A stretch of DNA of 64,000 bases from Microvirga sesbaniae (GCF_025460805.1 NZ_JAMXFJ010000014.1:1-64000); one strand, 5' to 3'; positions 54,376 through 64,000 are shown, counted from the first letter of the stretch. Notes: generated by a model from the sequence alone, not told the origin. A program made the numbers and translations.

Positions 54376-57300
54376 ATGCATTTCGAGCGCCGTTTCACCA
54401 CAGCAGGGCAGTCGCCCTACGCTGCCCTCGCCTTCCGGCTCGCCACGAGCGAGATCCGCAATCCGGACGGCTCGATCGTCTTCAAGCTCGAGAACATCGA
54501 GGTTCCCGAATCCTGGAGCCAGGTCGCAGCGGATGTGCTGGCCCAGAAGTACTTTCGCAAAGCCGGCGTCCCGGCCCGCCTGAAGAAGGTGGAGGAGAAC
54601 GACGTTCCCTCCTGGCTCTGGCGCTCCGTGCCCGACGAGGCGGCGCTTGGCCAGCTCCCCGAGGATCAGCGCTTCGGTTCCGAGATCTCCTCCAAGCAGG
54701 TCTTCGACCGGCTCGCCGGCTGCTGGACCTATTGGGGCTGGAAGGGCGGCTACTTCTCGTCGGAAGAAGATGCCCATGCATTTCATGACGAGTTGCGCTT
54801 CATGCTCGCCAATCAGATGGTGGCGCCCAACTCCCCGCAATGGTTCAACACTGGCCTGCACTGGGCCTATGGCATCGACGGTCCGAGCCAGGGTCACTAT
54901 TACGTGGACTACAAGACCGGAAAGCTGACCAAGTCCAAGTCGTCTTACGAGCATCCGCAACCCCATGCCTGCTTCATCCAGAGCGTCGAGGACGACCTGG
55001 TGAACGAGGGCGGCATCATGGACCTTTGGGTGCGCGAGGCGCGCCTGTTCAAGTACGGCTCGGGAACCGGCTCCAACTTCTCCTATCTCAGGGGAGAAGG
55101 CGAGAAGCTCTCCGGCGGCGGCCGCTCGTCCGGCCTGATGTCCTTCCTCAAGATCGGTGACCGCGCCGCCGGCGCCATCAAGTCGGGCGGCACCACGCGC
55201 CGCGCGGCCAAGATGGTCGTGATCGATGTAGATCACCCCGACATCGAGAGCTACATCGACTGGAAGGTAAAGGAGGAGCAGAAGGTTGCCGCGCTGGTCA
55301 CGGGCTCCAAACTCGCTTCTAAGCACCTGAAAGCCATCCTGAAGGCCTGCGTGAACTGCGAGGCCGAGGGCGATGCCTGCTTCGATCCGGAGAAGAACCC
55401 GGCCCTGAAGAAGGAGATCAAGCTGGCTCGCCGGGTGATGATCCCGGACAATTACATCAACCGCGTGATCCAGTTCGCGCGCCAGGGCTACACCGACATC
55501 GACTTCCCGATCTACGACACCGATTGGGATTCGGAAGCCTACCTCACCGTCTCCGGCCAGAACTCCAACAATTCGGTTTCCGTAACTGAGGAGTTCCTCC
55601 GCGCTGTTGAGAACGATGCCGACTGGCACCTAACGGCCCGTCGTGGTGGCCATGTCATGAAAACCCTGAAGGCTCGCGACCTGTGGGAGCAGATCGGCCA
55701 TGCCGCCTGGGCGTCCGCCGATCCGGGCCTGCACTTCAACACCACCATGAACGACTGGCACACCAGCCCTGAGGGTGGCCGCATCCGTGCCTCGAACCCG
55801 TGCTCGGAATACATGTTCCTGGACGACACGGCGTGCAACCTCGCCTCCGCCAACCTGCTGCAGTTCCTCGATCGTCAAGGAAGCACCTTCAGCATCGCGG
55901 ACTTCAAGCATGCTTGCCGCCTCTGGACGGTGGTGCTCGAAATCTCCGTGATGATGGCGCAGTTCCCATCCAAGAAAATCGCGCAGCTCTCCTACGAGTA
56001 CCGCACGCTCGGCCTCGGCTTCGCAAACATCGGTGGCCTGCTCATGACAATGGGCCTGCCTTACGACTCCGATGAAGGACGAGCCATTGCAGGTGCCCTC
56101 ACCTCGATCATGACCGGCGTCTCCTATGCTACCTCGGCCGAGATGGCTGGAGAGCTTGGACCGTTCCCTCAATACGAGAAGAATGCCAAGCACATGCTGC
56201 GGGTGATGTATAACCACCGCCGCGCAGCCATCGGCGCTCTGGACGGGTACGATGGGTTGTCCACCAGCTTGGTTCCGCTCGACGTGGATACCCTGAATCG
56301 TTCCGGACCTCTGAATGAGGCCTGGAACTCCCTCGGCAGCCAGCTTGCCACCGAATCCAAAGAGGCTTGGGAGACAGCGCTGGACCTTGGTAAGAGGTAT
56401 GGCTACCGCAACGCGCAGGCCACCGTGATCGCGCCCACCGGCACGATCGGCCTCGTGATGGATTGCGACACCACCGGCATCGAGCCTGACTTCGCCCTGG
56501 TGAAGTTCAAGAAGCTCGCCGGCGGCGGCTACTTCAAGATCATCAACCGGGCGGTGCCCGACGCCCTGCGGGCGCTCGGCTACCGCGAGCACGAGATCGC
56601 CGAGATCGAGGCCTATGCGGTCGGCCACGGCTCCATGAAGCAGGCGCCCGCCATCAACCCGGGCTCCCTGCGCGCCAAGGGTTTCTCGGACGAGAAGATC
56701 GACGCGGTGGAGAAGGGCCTGAAATCGGCATTCGACATCAAGTTCGTCTTCAACCGCTGGACTCTGGGCGAGGACTTCCTGACCGGCACGCTCAAGGTGC
56801 CGGCGGACAGGCTCAACGATCCGTCCTTCGACCTCTTGTCCTTCCTCGGCTTCTCGAAGGCCGACATCGAGGCCGCGAACATCCACATCTGCGGGGCGAT
56901 GACGCTGGAAGGCGCGCCGTTCCTCAAGGTGGAGCACTACGCGGTGTTCGACTGCGCCAATCCGTGCGGCAAGATCGGCAAGCGCTATCTCTCGGTCGAG
57001 AGCCACATCCGCATGATGGCGGCCGCGCAGCCCTTCATCTCGGGGGCGATCTCCAAGACGATCAACATGCCCAACGACGCCACTGTGGAGGATTGCAAGA
57101 ACGCCTACATGCTGTCCTGGAAGCTGGGTCTGAAGGCGAACGCCCTCTACCGCGACGGATCCAAGCTCTCGCAGCCCCTGAACTCCGCCCTCATCGCCGA
57201 TGAGGACCAGGATGCGGACGATGCGGCGGAATCCGTCGCCGCCCTCCCCGCGGCAGCTAAGGTGGCTCAGATCTCTGAGCGCATGGTCGAGAAGGTTGTC

Positions 57301-58065
57301 GAGCGCATTGTAAAGGTCAGGGACCGTGAGCGCATGCCCGACCGCCGCAAGGGCTACACCCAGAAGGCAACGGTCGGCGGACATCGCGTCTACCTCCGGA
57401 CTGGCGAATATAATGATGGGCGCCTCGGCGAGATCTTCATCGACATGCACAAGGAAGGCGCCGCCTTCCGGGCCATGATGAACAACTTCGCCATCGCGAT
57501 CTCGCTGGGCCTGCAATACGGCGTGCCGCTGGAGGAATACGTGGAGGCCTTCACCTTCACGCGCTTCGAGCCGGCCGGCTTCGTCCAGAACAACGACCGG
57601 ATCAAGTCCGCGACCTCGATCCTCGACTACGTGTTCCGCGAGCTCGCCGTGTCCTATCTCGGCCGCAACGACCTCGCCCACGTCGAGCCGGAGAACGCAC
57701 CGACGACCGTCGGCCTGGGCAAGAATGACGGCACTTCGTCGGATTCTTCGGGAGTTGTACTCCCGATCTCGCGCGGATTTGTTCGGTCGGATGTGCAGGC
57801 GGTTGCCCAGACCGTCGCCATCTCATCGACGGCTATGATCCCTCAAGTCGACGGCAACGCCGCTTTGGCAATGCACCCGATTGAGAGTCTGCCGTTCCAG
57901 CCCCCAGCGGTGCGAGAGGAAGGAGAGCTCGCATCGAAAGTGGCATTGGCGAAGAGCCAAGGGTTCATTGGCGAGGCTTGCGGCGCCTGCGGCAGTTTCC
58001 AGATGATCCGTGCGGGCAAATGCACCTCATGCACTGCATGCGGCCAAAGCTCAGGATGTGGCTAG
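54376..58065 (+). CDS. nrdJ: Vitamin B12-dependent ribonucleotide reductase (class II)
   Basis: The 1229-residue protein fits the long alphaproteobacterial NrdJ. The ATG at 54376 gives [20 protein letters not shown]. The active-site region is [20 protein letters not shown] (about 472-491), with the nucleotide-reducing cysteine and the NPCSE loop; further conserved blocks are [20 protein letters not shown] (about 684-703) and [17 protein letters not shown] (about 839-855). It ends with a zinc-ribbon ([18 protein letters not shown] and CGQSSGCG). The enzyme makes deoxyribonucleotides from ribonucleotides with adenosylcobalamin. Third-base GC is visibly lower at about 55560-56400 and after 57720 than elsewhere, suggesting a mosaic origin. 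Confidence 0.95.
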   Translation: MHFERRFTTAGQSPYAALAFRLATSEIRNPDGSIVFKLENIEVPESWSQVAADVLAQKYFRKAGVPARLKKVEENDVPSWLWRSVPDEAALGQLPEDQRFGSEISSKQVFDRLAGCWTYWGWKGGYFSSEEDAHAFHDELRFMLANQMVAPNSPQWFNTGLHWAYGIDGPSQGHYYVDYKTGKLTKSKSSYEHPQPHACFIQSVEDDLVNEGGIMDLWVREARLFKYGSGTGSNFSYLRGEGEKLSGGGRSSGLMSFLKIGDRAAGAIKSGGTTRRAAKMVVIDVDHPDIESYIDWKVKEEQKVAALVTGSKLASKHLKAILKACVNCEAEGDACFDPEKNPALKKEIKLARRVMIPDNYINRVIQFARQGYTDIDFPIYDTDWDSEAYLTVSGQNSNNSVSVTEEFLRAVENDADWHLTARRGGHVMKTLKARDLWEQIGHAAWASADPGLHFNTTMNDWHTSPEGGRIRASNPCSEYMFLDDTACNLASANLLQFLDRQGSTFSIADFKHACRLWTVVLEISVMMAQFPSKKIAQLSYEYRTLGLGFANIGGLLMTMGLPYDSDEGRAIAGALTSIMTGVSYATSAEMAGELGPFPQYEKNAKHMLRVMYNHRRAAIGALDGYDGLSTSLVPLDVDTLNRSGPLNEAWNSLGSQLATESKEAWETALDLGKRYGYRNAQATVIAPTGTIGLVMDCDTTGIEPDFALVKFKKLAGGGYFKIINRAVPDALRALGYREHEIAEIEAYAVGHGSMKQAPAINPGSLRAKGFSDEKIDAVEKGLKSAFDIKFVFNRWTLGEDFLTGTLKVPADRLNDPSFDLLSFLGFSKADIEAANIHICGAMTLEGAPFLKVEHYAVFDCANPCGKIGKRYLSVESHIRMMAAAQPFISGAISKTINMPNDATVEDCKNAYMLSWKLGLKANALYRDGSKLSQPLNSALIADEDQDADDAAESVAALPAAAKVAQISERMVEKVVERIVKVRDRERMPDRRKGYTQKATVGGHRVYLRTGEYNDGRLGEIFIDMHKEGAAFRAMMNNFAIAISLGLQYGVPLEEYVEAFTFTRFEPAGFVQNNDRIKSATSILDYVFRELAVSYLGRNDLAHVEPENAPTTVGLGKNDGTSSDSSGVVLPISRGFVRSDVQAVAQTVAISSTAMIPQVDGNAALAMHPIESLPFQPPAVREEGELASKVALAKSQGFIGEACGACGSFQMIRAGKCTSCTACGQSSGCG

Positions 58066-58143
58066 GGAGATCAACCCTTAGCTGGCGCCCATAAAGGCGT
58101 TGTTTAACCCAATTCTCCGCTCGATATCGCCTATAAGCGTGTC

Positions 58144-58614
58144 GTGCGGAGAGACCTCATCTGCCTTCATTATGATCCGACGATGCGCAAGTGCTCCAAA
58201 ACTGGCTCCTATGGAAATCGCACCACATTTAGCCGGAAGCTGAATAGCAAAGTCCGGCGCTGCGCCCTTTTGGGTCAGATCAGACTAGTGCCCCTCGACG
58301 GCTCACGGGTGGAATTGATTATCGATGGTTTGTCACACGGACCATTTGACGACACTAGTGCCGCCCTTACCCAGGCATCAGCCCTTAAGATTGTCCGGAC
58401 CGTGCCGTCCAGGAAGCCGAAGCCTCGGACCGAGCGAACATACGATCTGACCCCAATTCGCGGCTCTGATCACGTTGGTCTGTACATCGATGGAAAATTT
58501 GAAGGCGTATTCTCGAGTGCCGCTGCCGCTGGATCCTATGTCGCCGATCGTTGCCGCCCCGGACAATCCATGATGCCTCGGGCCATTCAGGCTGGACGTA
58601 CAGCGCATATCTAA
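58144..58614 (+). CDS. Hypothetical protein
   Basis: The frame from a GTG at 58144 gives 156 residues; an internal ATG at 58183 is also possible. The C-terminal half (YDLTPIRGSDHVGLYIDGKF) is alpha/beta, and there is a basic stretch PSRKPKPRTER. The family is unknown. The next gene starts 14 bases after its stop. Confidence 0.5.
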   Translation: MRRDLICLHYDPTMRKCSKTGSYGNRTTFSRKLNSKVRRCALLGQIRLVPLDGSRVELIIDGLSHGPFDDTSAALTQASALKIVRTVPSRKPKPRTERTYDLTPIRGSDHVGLYIDGKFEGVFSSAAAAGSYVADRCRPGQSMMPRAIQAGRTAHI

Positions 58615-58627
58615 GGGGACGTAGCCC

Positions 58628-58873
58628 GTGCATATTATCGATGTCGAGAACCGACCTAGCGTCCTCTACGATGGCAATCGCTTGGTTGCAGTAGGGTCTC
58701 GCGAGATGTGCGAGGCCGTCCGCGATGATGCCGTTCAAGACTATATCGCCAGGTGTGAAGACGAACGCCACCGTCTTAAGATCGGAATGCACAGTCCGCG
58801 TGTTCAGAGGCAACTCGCTCTGGAATCCGCAGCGGCAAGACCTAGGATCGAGCAGGCGGAACTCTTCGCTTGA
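58628..58873 (+). CDS. Hypothetical small protein with clamp-binding-like tail
   Basis: The GTG at 58628 has AAGGGGACG before it. The 81-residue protein ends RIEQAELFA, which matches the C-terminal clamp-binding pattern of the 5342 and 6204 methyltransferases 52 kb away. No other motif is recognised. A terminator follows. Confidence 0.55.
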   Translation: MHIIDVENRPSVLYDGNRLVAVGSREMCEAVRDDAVQDYIARCEDERHRLKIGMHSPRVQRQLALESAAARPRIEQAELFA

Positions 58874-58893
58874 ACTTAAGATCAGCACATAAC

Positions 58894-58921
58894 GGGGCGC
58901 TTGTGCGCGCGCCCCTTTTTT
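58894..58921 (+). terminator. Rho-independent terminator
   Basis: GGGGCGC (58894-58900) pairs with GCGCCCC (58909-58915) and is followed by TTTTTTG. It ends the unit with 58144 and 58628, 20 bases after the stop. Confidence 0.8.
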
Positions 58922-59167
58922 GTACGGATCAACAAACCCCGTTTGCCACACTGATTAACGCGCGATGACCATCATCCGGGGTGCACAAGCCAGCAGGCAT
59001 TTCGAGACGGCGTCCTTATTAGGACGGGAAATTAAATCCCCAGAATGAAACTGAAACAGCTTGACCGCCAGCGGCGCAAACGGTTTTGTATCCTACCATT
59101 CTATTTCGGTTTGATGCATTACAAGTGCGCTCGCTTGCTCCTGCTTCAAGAATGAGAAAGTAATAAT

Positions 59168-60517
59168 ATGTCTGCTAGAGCCATCCTTGCCCTCCGCGGA
59201 ACCGATAAGGACAACGAGTCGTTCCGCGACTACGCAAACAAGGCTGACGGAGAAGGGGCCGTCATCACCTTCTCTTTCATGAATGCGGCCCCGGAAGGAA
59301 GCAGCGACAGGAAGGCATCGACCTTCTCGACCTACTCGGCTCAGGAGAAGGCGACGGTCTATGCCGCTCTCGGCTACATCTCCTCGATCGCCAATGTGAC
59401 TTTCGTCGAATCTGACGCAGCCAATTCTCTGCTCGCCTTCGGTCAGTACGATTTCACCGGAGATATCGTCGGCAGCGGGATGGGCATCTACTACAACAAG
59501 GTGCTCGGTAGGTTCGAACAGGGCCAGGTCTGGGCCGACAGTCATATCAAATACAACACCAAGAGCGGCCAGGGCATTCACACCCTTCTCCATGAGATCG
59601 GCCATGCTCTTGGACTTCAGCATCCCTTCGAGGGACCGTACGCTCTGAGGGGCAAGGAACTCGCCTCCTCCGCCATGGGCTACGATTATACGGGCCCGGA
59701 CAACAAGATGGGCGTTTATGACATCATGGCGCTCCAGGAGATCTACGGAACTCCGCAGGTTCGTCTTGGCACCAACACCTACAAGATGGGCAACGACAAG
59801 TACATCTTCGATGCCGGCGGGATCGACACGCTCGACGCTTCGGCAGCGAAGTACAAAGTCTCGATCAATCTTGAGCCCGGAAGCTGGAGCTACGTCAACA
59901 AGAAGGCGGGTTCTGTTATCTCTGATGGCCAGGTTGTTATCAGCAAGGCGACGGTCATCGAAAACGCCAGAGGCTCGAAGTTCAACGATACGATCACTGG
60001 CAACTCCGAGAACAACACTCTCAAGGGCGGCGCCGGGAACGATAAGCTCTATGGTGGCGCCGGCGATGATAAGCTCTATGGGGAGTCGGGCAACGACCTC
60101 CTCAGCGGTGGCGACGGAATGGACTACCTATCGGGTGGTGCCGGAAACGACACCATCTGGGGCGGTGCTGGCGCTGATCGGCTCTATGGGGGATCCGGGA
60201 AAGACCAGTTCAAGTTCAACTCCTACGGGGACCTTGGCGACCTGAATTCGTTTGATCGGATCTATGATTTTCGGGCGGACGACAAGATCAACTTCCGGAG
60301 CTTCGATGCTAACCCGGATGTCGCCGGCCGCCAGAAGATGACCTTCCTCGGCAACTCCACGGGCGACTGGAAGCTGAATGCTAACAAGGCGGGGCAGTTC
60401 TACTACAACACTGCCACCGATAACCTCGTTATAGACTCCAACGGAGACGGCGTCGCGGACCACTACATCGGCGTCAAAGGCGTCTCGTCCATGAAGGCCG
60501 CCTACTTCATGCTCTAA
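59168..60517 (+). CDS. Serralysin-type (M10) RTX metalloprotease
   Basis: The zinc-binding motif is HEIGHALGLQH (histidines 142, 146 and 152, catalytic Glu 143), followed by the Met-turn YDIMALQ (M187). C-terminal RTX nonapeptides run from about residue 275 to 345 (GGAGNDKLYGGAGDDKLYG and on), which bind calcium and form a beta roll. The last 100 residues would carry the C-terminal type I secretion signal. No signal peptide is present, as expected, and no type I transporter genes are in the window. The 449-residue length is near the usual 470-480. Terminated by the hairpin at 60523. Confidence 0.92.
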   Translation: MSARAILALRGTDKDNESFRDYANKADGEGAVITFSFMNAAPEGSSDRKASTFSTYSAQEKATVYAALGYISSIANVTFVESDAANSLLAFGQYDFTGDIVGSGMGIYYNKVLGRFEQGQVWADSHIKYNTKSGQGIHTLLHEIGHALGLQHPFEGPYALRGKELASSAMGYDYTGPDNKMGVYDIMALQEIYGTPQVRLGTNTYKMGNDKYIFDAGGIDTLDASAAKYKVSINLEPGSWSYVNKKAGSVISDGQVVISKATVIENARGSKFNDTITGNSENNTLKGGAGNDKLYGGAGDDKLYGESGNDLLSGGDGMDYLSGGAGNDTIWGGAGADRLYGGSGKDQFKFNSYGDLGDLNSFDRIYDFRADDKINFRSFDANPDVAGRQKMTFLGNSTGDWKLNANKAGQFYYNTATDNLVIDSNGDGVADHYIGVKGVSSMKAAYFML

Positions 60518-60522
60518 ACCCA

Positions 60523-60553
60523 AAAGGGGAGGCCTCAGGCCTCCCCTTTCTTG
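60523..60553. terminator. Rho-independent terminator
   Basis: AAAGGGGAGGCC (60523-60534) pairs perfectly with GGCCTCCCCTTT (60538-60549) over a three-base loop, followed by CTTG. It lies 6 bases after the protease stop, and its A/T flanks could make it work in both directions. Confidence 0.8.
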
Positions 60554-60673
60554 TTTCGGGCATTGGTCTAGAGTGTCTCCGGAGCCGATCCCGGCTCCTT
60601 TGAAACAGATCGCGGAAACGTGTGCAGACAGATCTGCTAAAGGCAGCAGACCTCAGGATTCCTAAAACGAACG

Positions 60674-62257
60674 TTAACGCAATGGCGGCAGAGTAATCCC
60701 GCCAAGGCCGTGGGGAATTAGAGGTCGAACAGGAGGTCTGGGCGGTGTAGGGGGAGTTGTATGCATATCACTCCCTTCGCAACTGCACCTCTGGCCGCGG
60801 CACACACATTCTCCTTCGCACCTCATCCTGTCGCAGGTCGCTGTTCTAGTGGGTCCGTCTATAGAGAGCCCGAGGCACCCACAAGCAAGCACTCTATTTG
60901 GACTCATGCCGACTTTCGATGAGTACTGTGAGCACCTAACCTGACTACACAAAAGCGCCTCGACGTTCACCGAGGCTGAATTGTCCTGCAGAAGCAAAGC
61001 AATACATTCTTCGCGAGGACGATCGTGATCATCGAACGGATTTTGAGCGCAGTCTGCGCGGGTTCGGTCTTCATCCGACTGACACTCGGAACCGATTCGT
61101 CCGGCTATGCCTGAATTATTTAGACCTTCAACAGCTCTTGCCTCACAGCGACACGATCGGATCGAGTCCAGAATTCCTATGACGCCACCATCCTCTCGTG
61201 CATACGAGAGCTCGTATCCTGTTCCAGCGACAGGAAACCGACTGCATTGCTTATTCTTATCTGGCGTATCCTCAGGTACAGGGGTTGGAGCAAGTGTAAT
61301 GTCGTCAGAATCACTGTTGGAGTCTGACGGAGTTGTAGCAGTGGGTGAAGCAGGCGCTGACCCAGTAGCGTCGCTCTTCTCCTTTTCGGCTAGCTGCTCT
61401 TGTAGTTTTTTTATGTTTTCCTGATCTTTTCGGCGCTGTTCTTCGTTTGCATTATCAATTTGAATAGTAACTAATATTGTAACTGCGGCTCCAAGTACGA
61501 CAATGGGAGCAGCAGGCCCGGTGGCGGTAGCGGCTGTGACCAACCCAAGTATAAATGCAGTCCCATATTTTATGTTGTTCAGGGTCTGAGACGCATAAGG
61601 GTTGTTGACACATTCTGCAGGTTTCGCCTTGGCGATTACGTTATTCACGCACTGTCGATAGTGATCCTTTGCAGAATTGCCCCAACTGCCTATGTCGTCG
61701 CTGATATCCGGAACTTGGCCGCCGCCCCTTCCGCACGAACCCAGAAACGCAGACGGATTTGAAGGATCGAAGCTTGCAGGTGTCGCGCTCGGTCCTCCAG
61801 ATACGCTACGCATCCGAACAAAGAGAGATTGCGCAAGATCTCTCTCTGTCGGCAAACCACAACTGGATGCCAGGAGTTTTGCGTATCTTTCCAACGAGTC
61901 GAGGAGAGTCAGTTTTGCTTCGGCATTTGTAAGATGATGATTGTTCTGAAACCGGGCAGTAATCGAACCCATGGGAGCAGGAATAAAATTACTTGGTGGT
62001 TCTCCACAAGCGGTCCGCCGAGCTCGCTCTGCGTTAGCCTGAAAGTTTGTGAATTCCTGATCGGTTGCTCCGATTGCCTTGAACCACTTCTTCAAAAGAA
62101 CAGTCTGTGCTGCTGCGGCTCCCATCGAGTAGCAGTAATATTGATCAATCAGCACCTTGGCATTGGCCTGAGTCAGGACTCCGTTTGGTTGTCCCCTGGC
62201 AGGCACGATCGGCATTATGACAGCAAGAACGCAAGCCAGAATAATGATCTGAAGCAT
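60674..62257 (-). CDS. Exported or membrane-anchored Cys-rich hypothetical protein
   Basis: A signal peptide covers the first 22 residues (MLQIIILACVLAVIMPIVPA). A helical domain of about 210 residues with several cysteines follows, then a membrane segment (about 228-265, LGLVTAATATGPAAPIVVLG), a charged coiled coil, a Ser/Thr/Pro-rich linker and a C-terminal region with about 18 cysteines (CDRMRCEGECVCRGQRCSC). The tail is proline-rich. The low GC of this gene stands out and suggests transfer. Likely disulfide-rich and extracytoplasmic; function unknown. Confidence 0.6.
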   Translation of the reverse strand: MLQIIILACVLAVIMPIVPARGQPNGVLTQANAKVLIDQYYCYSMGAAAAQTVLLKKWFKAIGATDQEFTNFQANAERARRTACGEPPSNFIPAPMGSITARFQNNHHLTNAEAKLTLLDSLERYAKLLASSCGLPTERDLAQSLFVRMRSVSGGPSATPASFDPSNPSAFLGSCGRGGGQVPDISDDIGSWGNSAKDHYRQCVNNVIAKAKPAECVNNPYASQTLNNIKYGTAFILGLVTAATATGPAAPIVVLGAAVTILVTIQIDNANEEQRRKDQENIKKLQEQLAEKEKSDATGSAPASPTATTPSDSNSDSDDITLAPTPVPEDTPDKNKQCSRFPVAGTGYELSYAREDGGVIGILDSIRSCRCEARAVEGLNNSGIAGRIGSECQSDEDRTRADCAQNPFDDHDRPREECIALLLQDNSASVNVEALLCSQVRCSQYSSKVGMSPNRVLACGCLGLSIDGPTRTATCDRMRCEGECVCRGQRCSCEGSDMHTTPPTPPRPPVRPLIPHGLGGITLPPLR

Positions 62258-62753
62258 GATCGTCCCCTTACTTGGGATGCGTCAGTCAAATCACGGCGCG
62301 TGGATGATTCTGATCCTGTCGATGCATAGCGTCAATGACTTATCTCAGTGGGCCCGAGTGCCGTGTGGGGGCGGTCAAGATATTAGTCATCGGATACAAA
62401 ATGCTAGATTTAAACCGCGGGATTTCGGCTTTGCTTGAGAGATTGTGCCAGCAGATCACAACGATCGGGCGCCGCCGCTGGACAGTGGTCAGGGGTGACG
62501 GTACATCCGCGCCACCCCTCAACCACGTCAGCCGAGTGCCCCACATCCCGGTTGCTGCCTTGATATCGCCGACATGGTTAACGTTCGGTTAATTCCGAGC
62601 ACTCAAGGCGGAATTTTCGGCTTTATTTCTTCCGCAAAGCTTGGCAATTTGGGTCATCAAGATCCCCGAAAAGTAGAAATCAAATGACGCCCGTCCGTCT
62701 CGTACGAACGGCCAAGCTTTGGGTGCTGAAAGTGCACCTGAAAGGAGTTCGAA
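62258..62753. promoter_or_regulatory. Gene-free stretch with a perfect CtrA box
   Basis: The 496 bases between the reverse Cys-rich gene and the forward phosphatase gene hold no credible gene. At 62578-62592 lies TTAA-N7-TTAA, an exact CtrA box (TTAA 62578-62581 and 62589-62592), 162 bases upstream of the phosphatase start. Either gene could be the target. Confidence 0.55.
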
Positions 62754-63674
62754 TTGCGCTTTGATATTGTCGCCGACGTCCATGGACACGCATCCAAGCT
62801 TACCGCCCTCCTCTCCAAGCTGGGCTATAAGCTCAAGAACGGCATCTGGCAGCATCAGGACCGGACGCTGGTCAGCGTGGGCGACCTCATCGACCGTGGC
62901 CCCGAGCAACTCGAAACCGTTCGGATCCTCCGGCAGATGAGAGACGAAGGCTTTGCCCTGGTGACGATGGGCAACCATGAGCACAATGCCATCGGCTGGT
63001 TCCTCACCGATCCCAACGAGCCCTCTCGGCCGCTCCGGGCGCACAGTGCCAAGAATCGCAACCAGCATCAGGCATTCCTAGAGGCCGTCGGCGAGGGCTC
63101 TCCTCTCCACCGGGAAACGGTCGAGTGGTTCATGACCCTGCCCCTCTGGTGGGAGACTGATGGCCTTCGGGTCATTCATGCCTGCTGGCATGCTCGCGAA
63201 ATCGCCATCATGAGGAACTTCGTCAATCAGGACGCTTCGCTCACAGAGGATGGCATCTATGCCTCTTTCGCCAAGGGGCATCCGGCGCACAACGCCGTCG
63301 AGATCCTTCTAAAAGGCCTTGAGATCGCCCTCCCCGCAGGCGTATCGTTCTTCGATAAGGATGGCCATGAGCGAACCAACACTCGCATCCGCTGGTGGGA
63401 CGATGTGGCTACCACCTACAGGAGCGCTGCTCTCGTCGATCCAGAGACAACCGCTCTCCTGCCGGATATCGAACTCGGCCCCGAGGATCGCTTGGAGTAC
63501 GACCACGCCGCCTCGGTAGTCTTTGGGCATTACTGGCTTCAAGGAAATCCGGGCCTGACTGACCGGCGCCGGCTCTGCCTCGACTACTCCGTCGCGAAGG
63601 GTGGCCATCTCGCCGCATATCAGTGGGACGGTGAAGCGGAACTCGACCCCAGCAAGCTGGTGTACGTCAGCTAG
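62754..63674 (+). CDS. PPP-family metallophosphatase (ApaH/PrpE-like)
   Basis: The TTG at 62754 with AAAGGAG 6 bases before it is the start; no in-frame ATG lies nearby. The metal-binding motifs are ADVHGH (residues 7-12), VGDLIDRGP (about 42-50) and TMGNHEH (about 71-77), the PPP signature. A later histidine in VIHACWH (about 140-146) and FGHYWLQG (about 259-266) complete the site. Relatives include ApaH (Ap4A hydrolase) and PrpE, which cleave dinucleoside polyphosphates or phosphoproteins. The substrate is unknown. Confidence 0.88.
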   Translation: MRFDIVADVHGHASKLTALLSKLGYKLKNGIWQHQDRTLVSVGDLIDRGPEQLETVRILRQMRDEGFALVTMGNHEHNAIGWFLTDPNEPSRPLRAHSAKNRNQHQAFLEAVGEGSPLHRETVEWFMTLPLWWETDGLRVIHACWHAREIAIMRNFVNQDASLTEDGIYASFAKGHPAHNAVEILLKGLEIALPAGVSFFDKDGHERTNTRIRWWDDVATTYRSAALVDPETTALLPDIELGPEDRLEYDHAASVVFGHYWLQGNPGLTDRRRLCLDYSVAKGGHLAAYQWDGEAELDPSKLVYVS

Positions 63675-63872
63675 AGCGGAGCGCAGGCCCGAGAACGTGA
63701 GCCTGCGTCACCTCCCGACGTATAAAGATTCTATGCACCAAACAAGGGATTTGATCGCTTAGGCGTCGGATTAACCCTGGTGCTTAAAACGCTTCAAACC
63801 GATTGTAGTTAGGCTGGATCCGAATTAAAAGTCACAACAGTGAAGGTCTCGATTTGACTTTCCTATGGCGGA

Positions 63873-63970
63873 TTGGATGCCCAGCCCTCTAGGCCCGATC
63901 CAAAGGCATGATGCCGCCCCGCCATACCGGTGCGAACCCGGTATATCGATATCTCAATCGACATTTTTAA
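63873..63970 (+). ncRNA. Possible structured RNA at the right edge
   Basis: Four stems follow one another: TTGGAT/ATCCAA (63873-63903), GGCA/TGCC (63905-63915), ATACCGG/CCGGTAT (63924-63944, seven perfect pairs) and TCGAT/ATCGA (63946-63961) followed by CATTTTT. The last resembles a weak terminator. The third resembles a tRNA T-arm (loop TGCGAAC), but no cloverleaf fits. No gene is seen from 63675 to the end. Confidence 0.35.
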
Positions 63971-64000
63971 TCTGGTTCGAGTTCAAGCACTTTGTGGCAG

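Noticed and set aside
54175..57681. Two long reverse-strand open frames (484 and 683 codons) across nrdJ
   Set aside because: They are antisense to a clear NrdJ, with His/Arg/Gly-rich sequence typical of shadows in GC-rich coding DNA.
63873..63950. Possible tRNA (T-arm-like hairpin with loop TGCGAAC)
   Set aside because: The T-arm is good, but no matching acceptor stem, D-arm or anticodon arm can be fitted around it.
1..64000. Plasmid replication or conjugation module
   Set aside because: I looked for RepA/RepB/RepC, ParB, relaxase and type IV secretion motifs and found none, so the replicon type remains a guess.
1..64000. CRISPR arrays and insertion sequences
   Set aside because: No regularly spaced direct repeats and no transposase with terminal repeats were seen.

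Overview
The window looks like an accessory, plasmid- or chromid-like stretch of an alphaproteobacterium of the Hyphomicrobiales (the Methylobacterium/Microvirga neighbourhood is my best guess). The reasons are high GC, a FtcR-type orphan regulator, an ImuB-DnaE2 mutagenesis pair behind a GAAC-N7-GAAC LexA box, a CtrA box of the form TTAA-N7-TTAA, a CarD-family regulator, and an NrdJ of the long alphaproteobacterial type. The taxonomic guess is inference. I found no rRNA, tRNA, insertion sequence, CRISPR array, replication initiator or conjugation gene.

Layout. 1-3.7 kb: FtcR-like regulator, an exported SH3 protein, two reverse-strand hypotheticals and a DHFR-fold reductase. 3.9-10.2 kb: a forward run of small unknown proteins around two DNA methyltransferases, ending in a membrane and an exported protein. 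10.2-10.35 kb: an intergenic small RNA candidate with its own promoter and terminator. 10.5-14.5 kb: an HNH nuclease, a periplasmic ClpP-fold protein and two unknowns. 14.7-20.6 kb: a second forward modification-type run with a frameshifted methyltransferase, a PP-loop PAPS-reductase-like protein and a pair of paralogous unknown proteins, closed by a bidirectional terminator. 20.7-22.4 kb: a chemoreceptor.

22.6-32.7 kb: a long forward run of small unknown proteins with a GHKL ATPase, a SnoaL-like protein, a protein with a J-domain-like tail and a WGR protein, interrupted by a LysE exporter. 32.8-38 kb: orphan ParA, small proteins, a DpdA/TGT-like protein, a metallophosphoesterase and CarD. 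38-41.9 kb: a PLD-like protein, a hairpin-rich intergenic region and a large unknown protein. 41.9-46.8 kb: DnaE2 and ImuB (no ImuA next to them). 46.9-53.8 kb: an all-forward island with a compact SF1 helicase, three small helical proteins, a membrane/HhH protein and a YegI-like (pseudo)kinase carrying the same membrane/HhH module. 54.4-58.9 kb: NrdJ and two small genes. 59.2-63.7 kb: an RTX metalloprotease, an exported Cys-rich protein and a PPP-type phosphatase, then a structured non-coding stretch.

Two threads link the genes. First, DNA modification and replication: three methyltransferases, a PP-loop sulfur-type enzyme and a DpdA-like base-exchange protein lie among small unknown proteins, and five proteins here carry Q-x-x-L-F at or next to a terminus, which matches the beta sliding clamp binding motif. 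Second, genome stress: the SOS-type polymerase pair lies back to back with the helicase/kinase island. That island is the best candidate in the window for an undescribed system.
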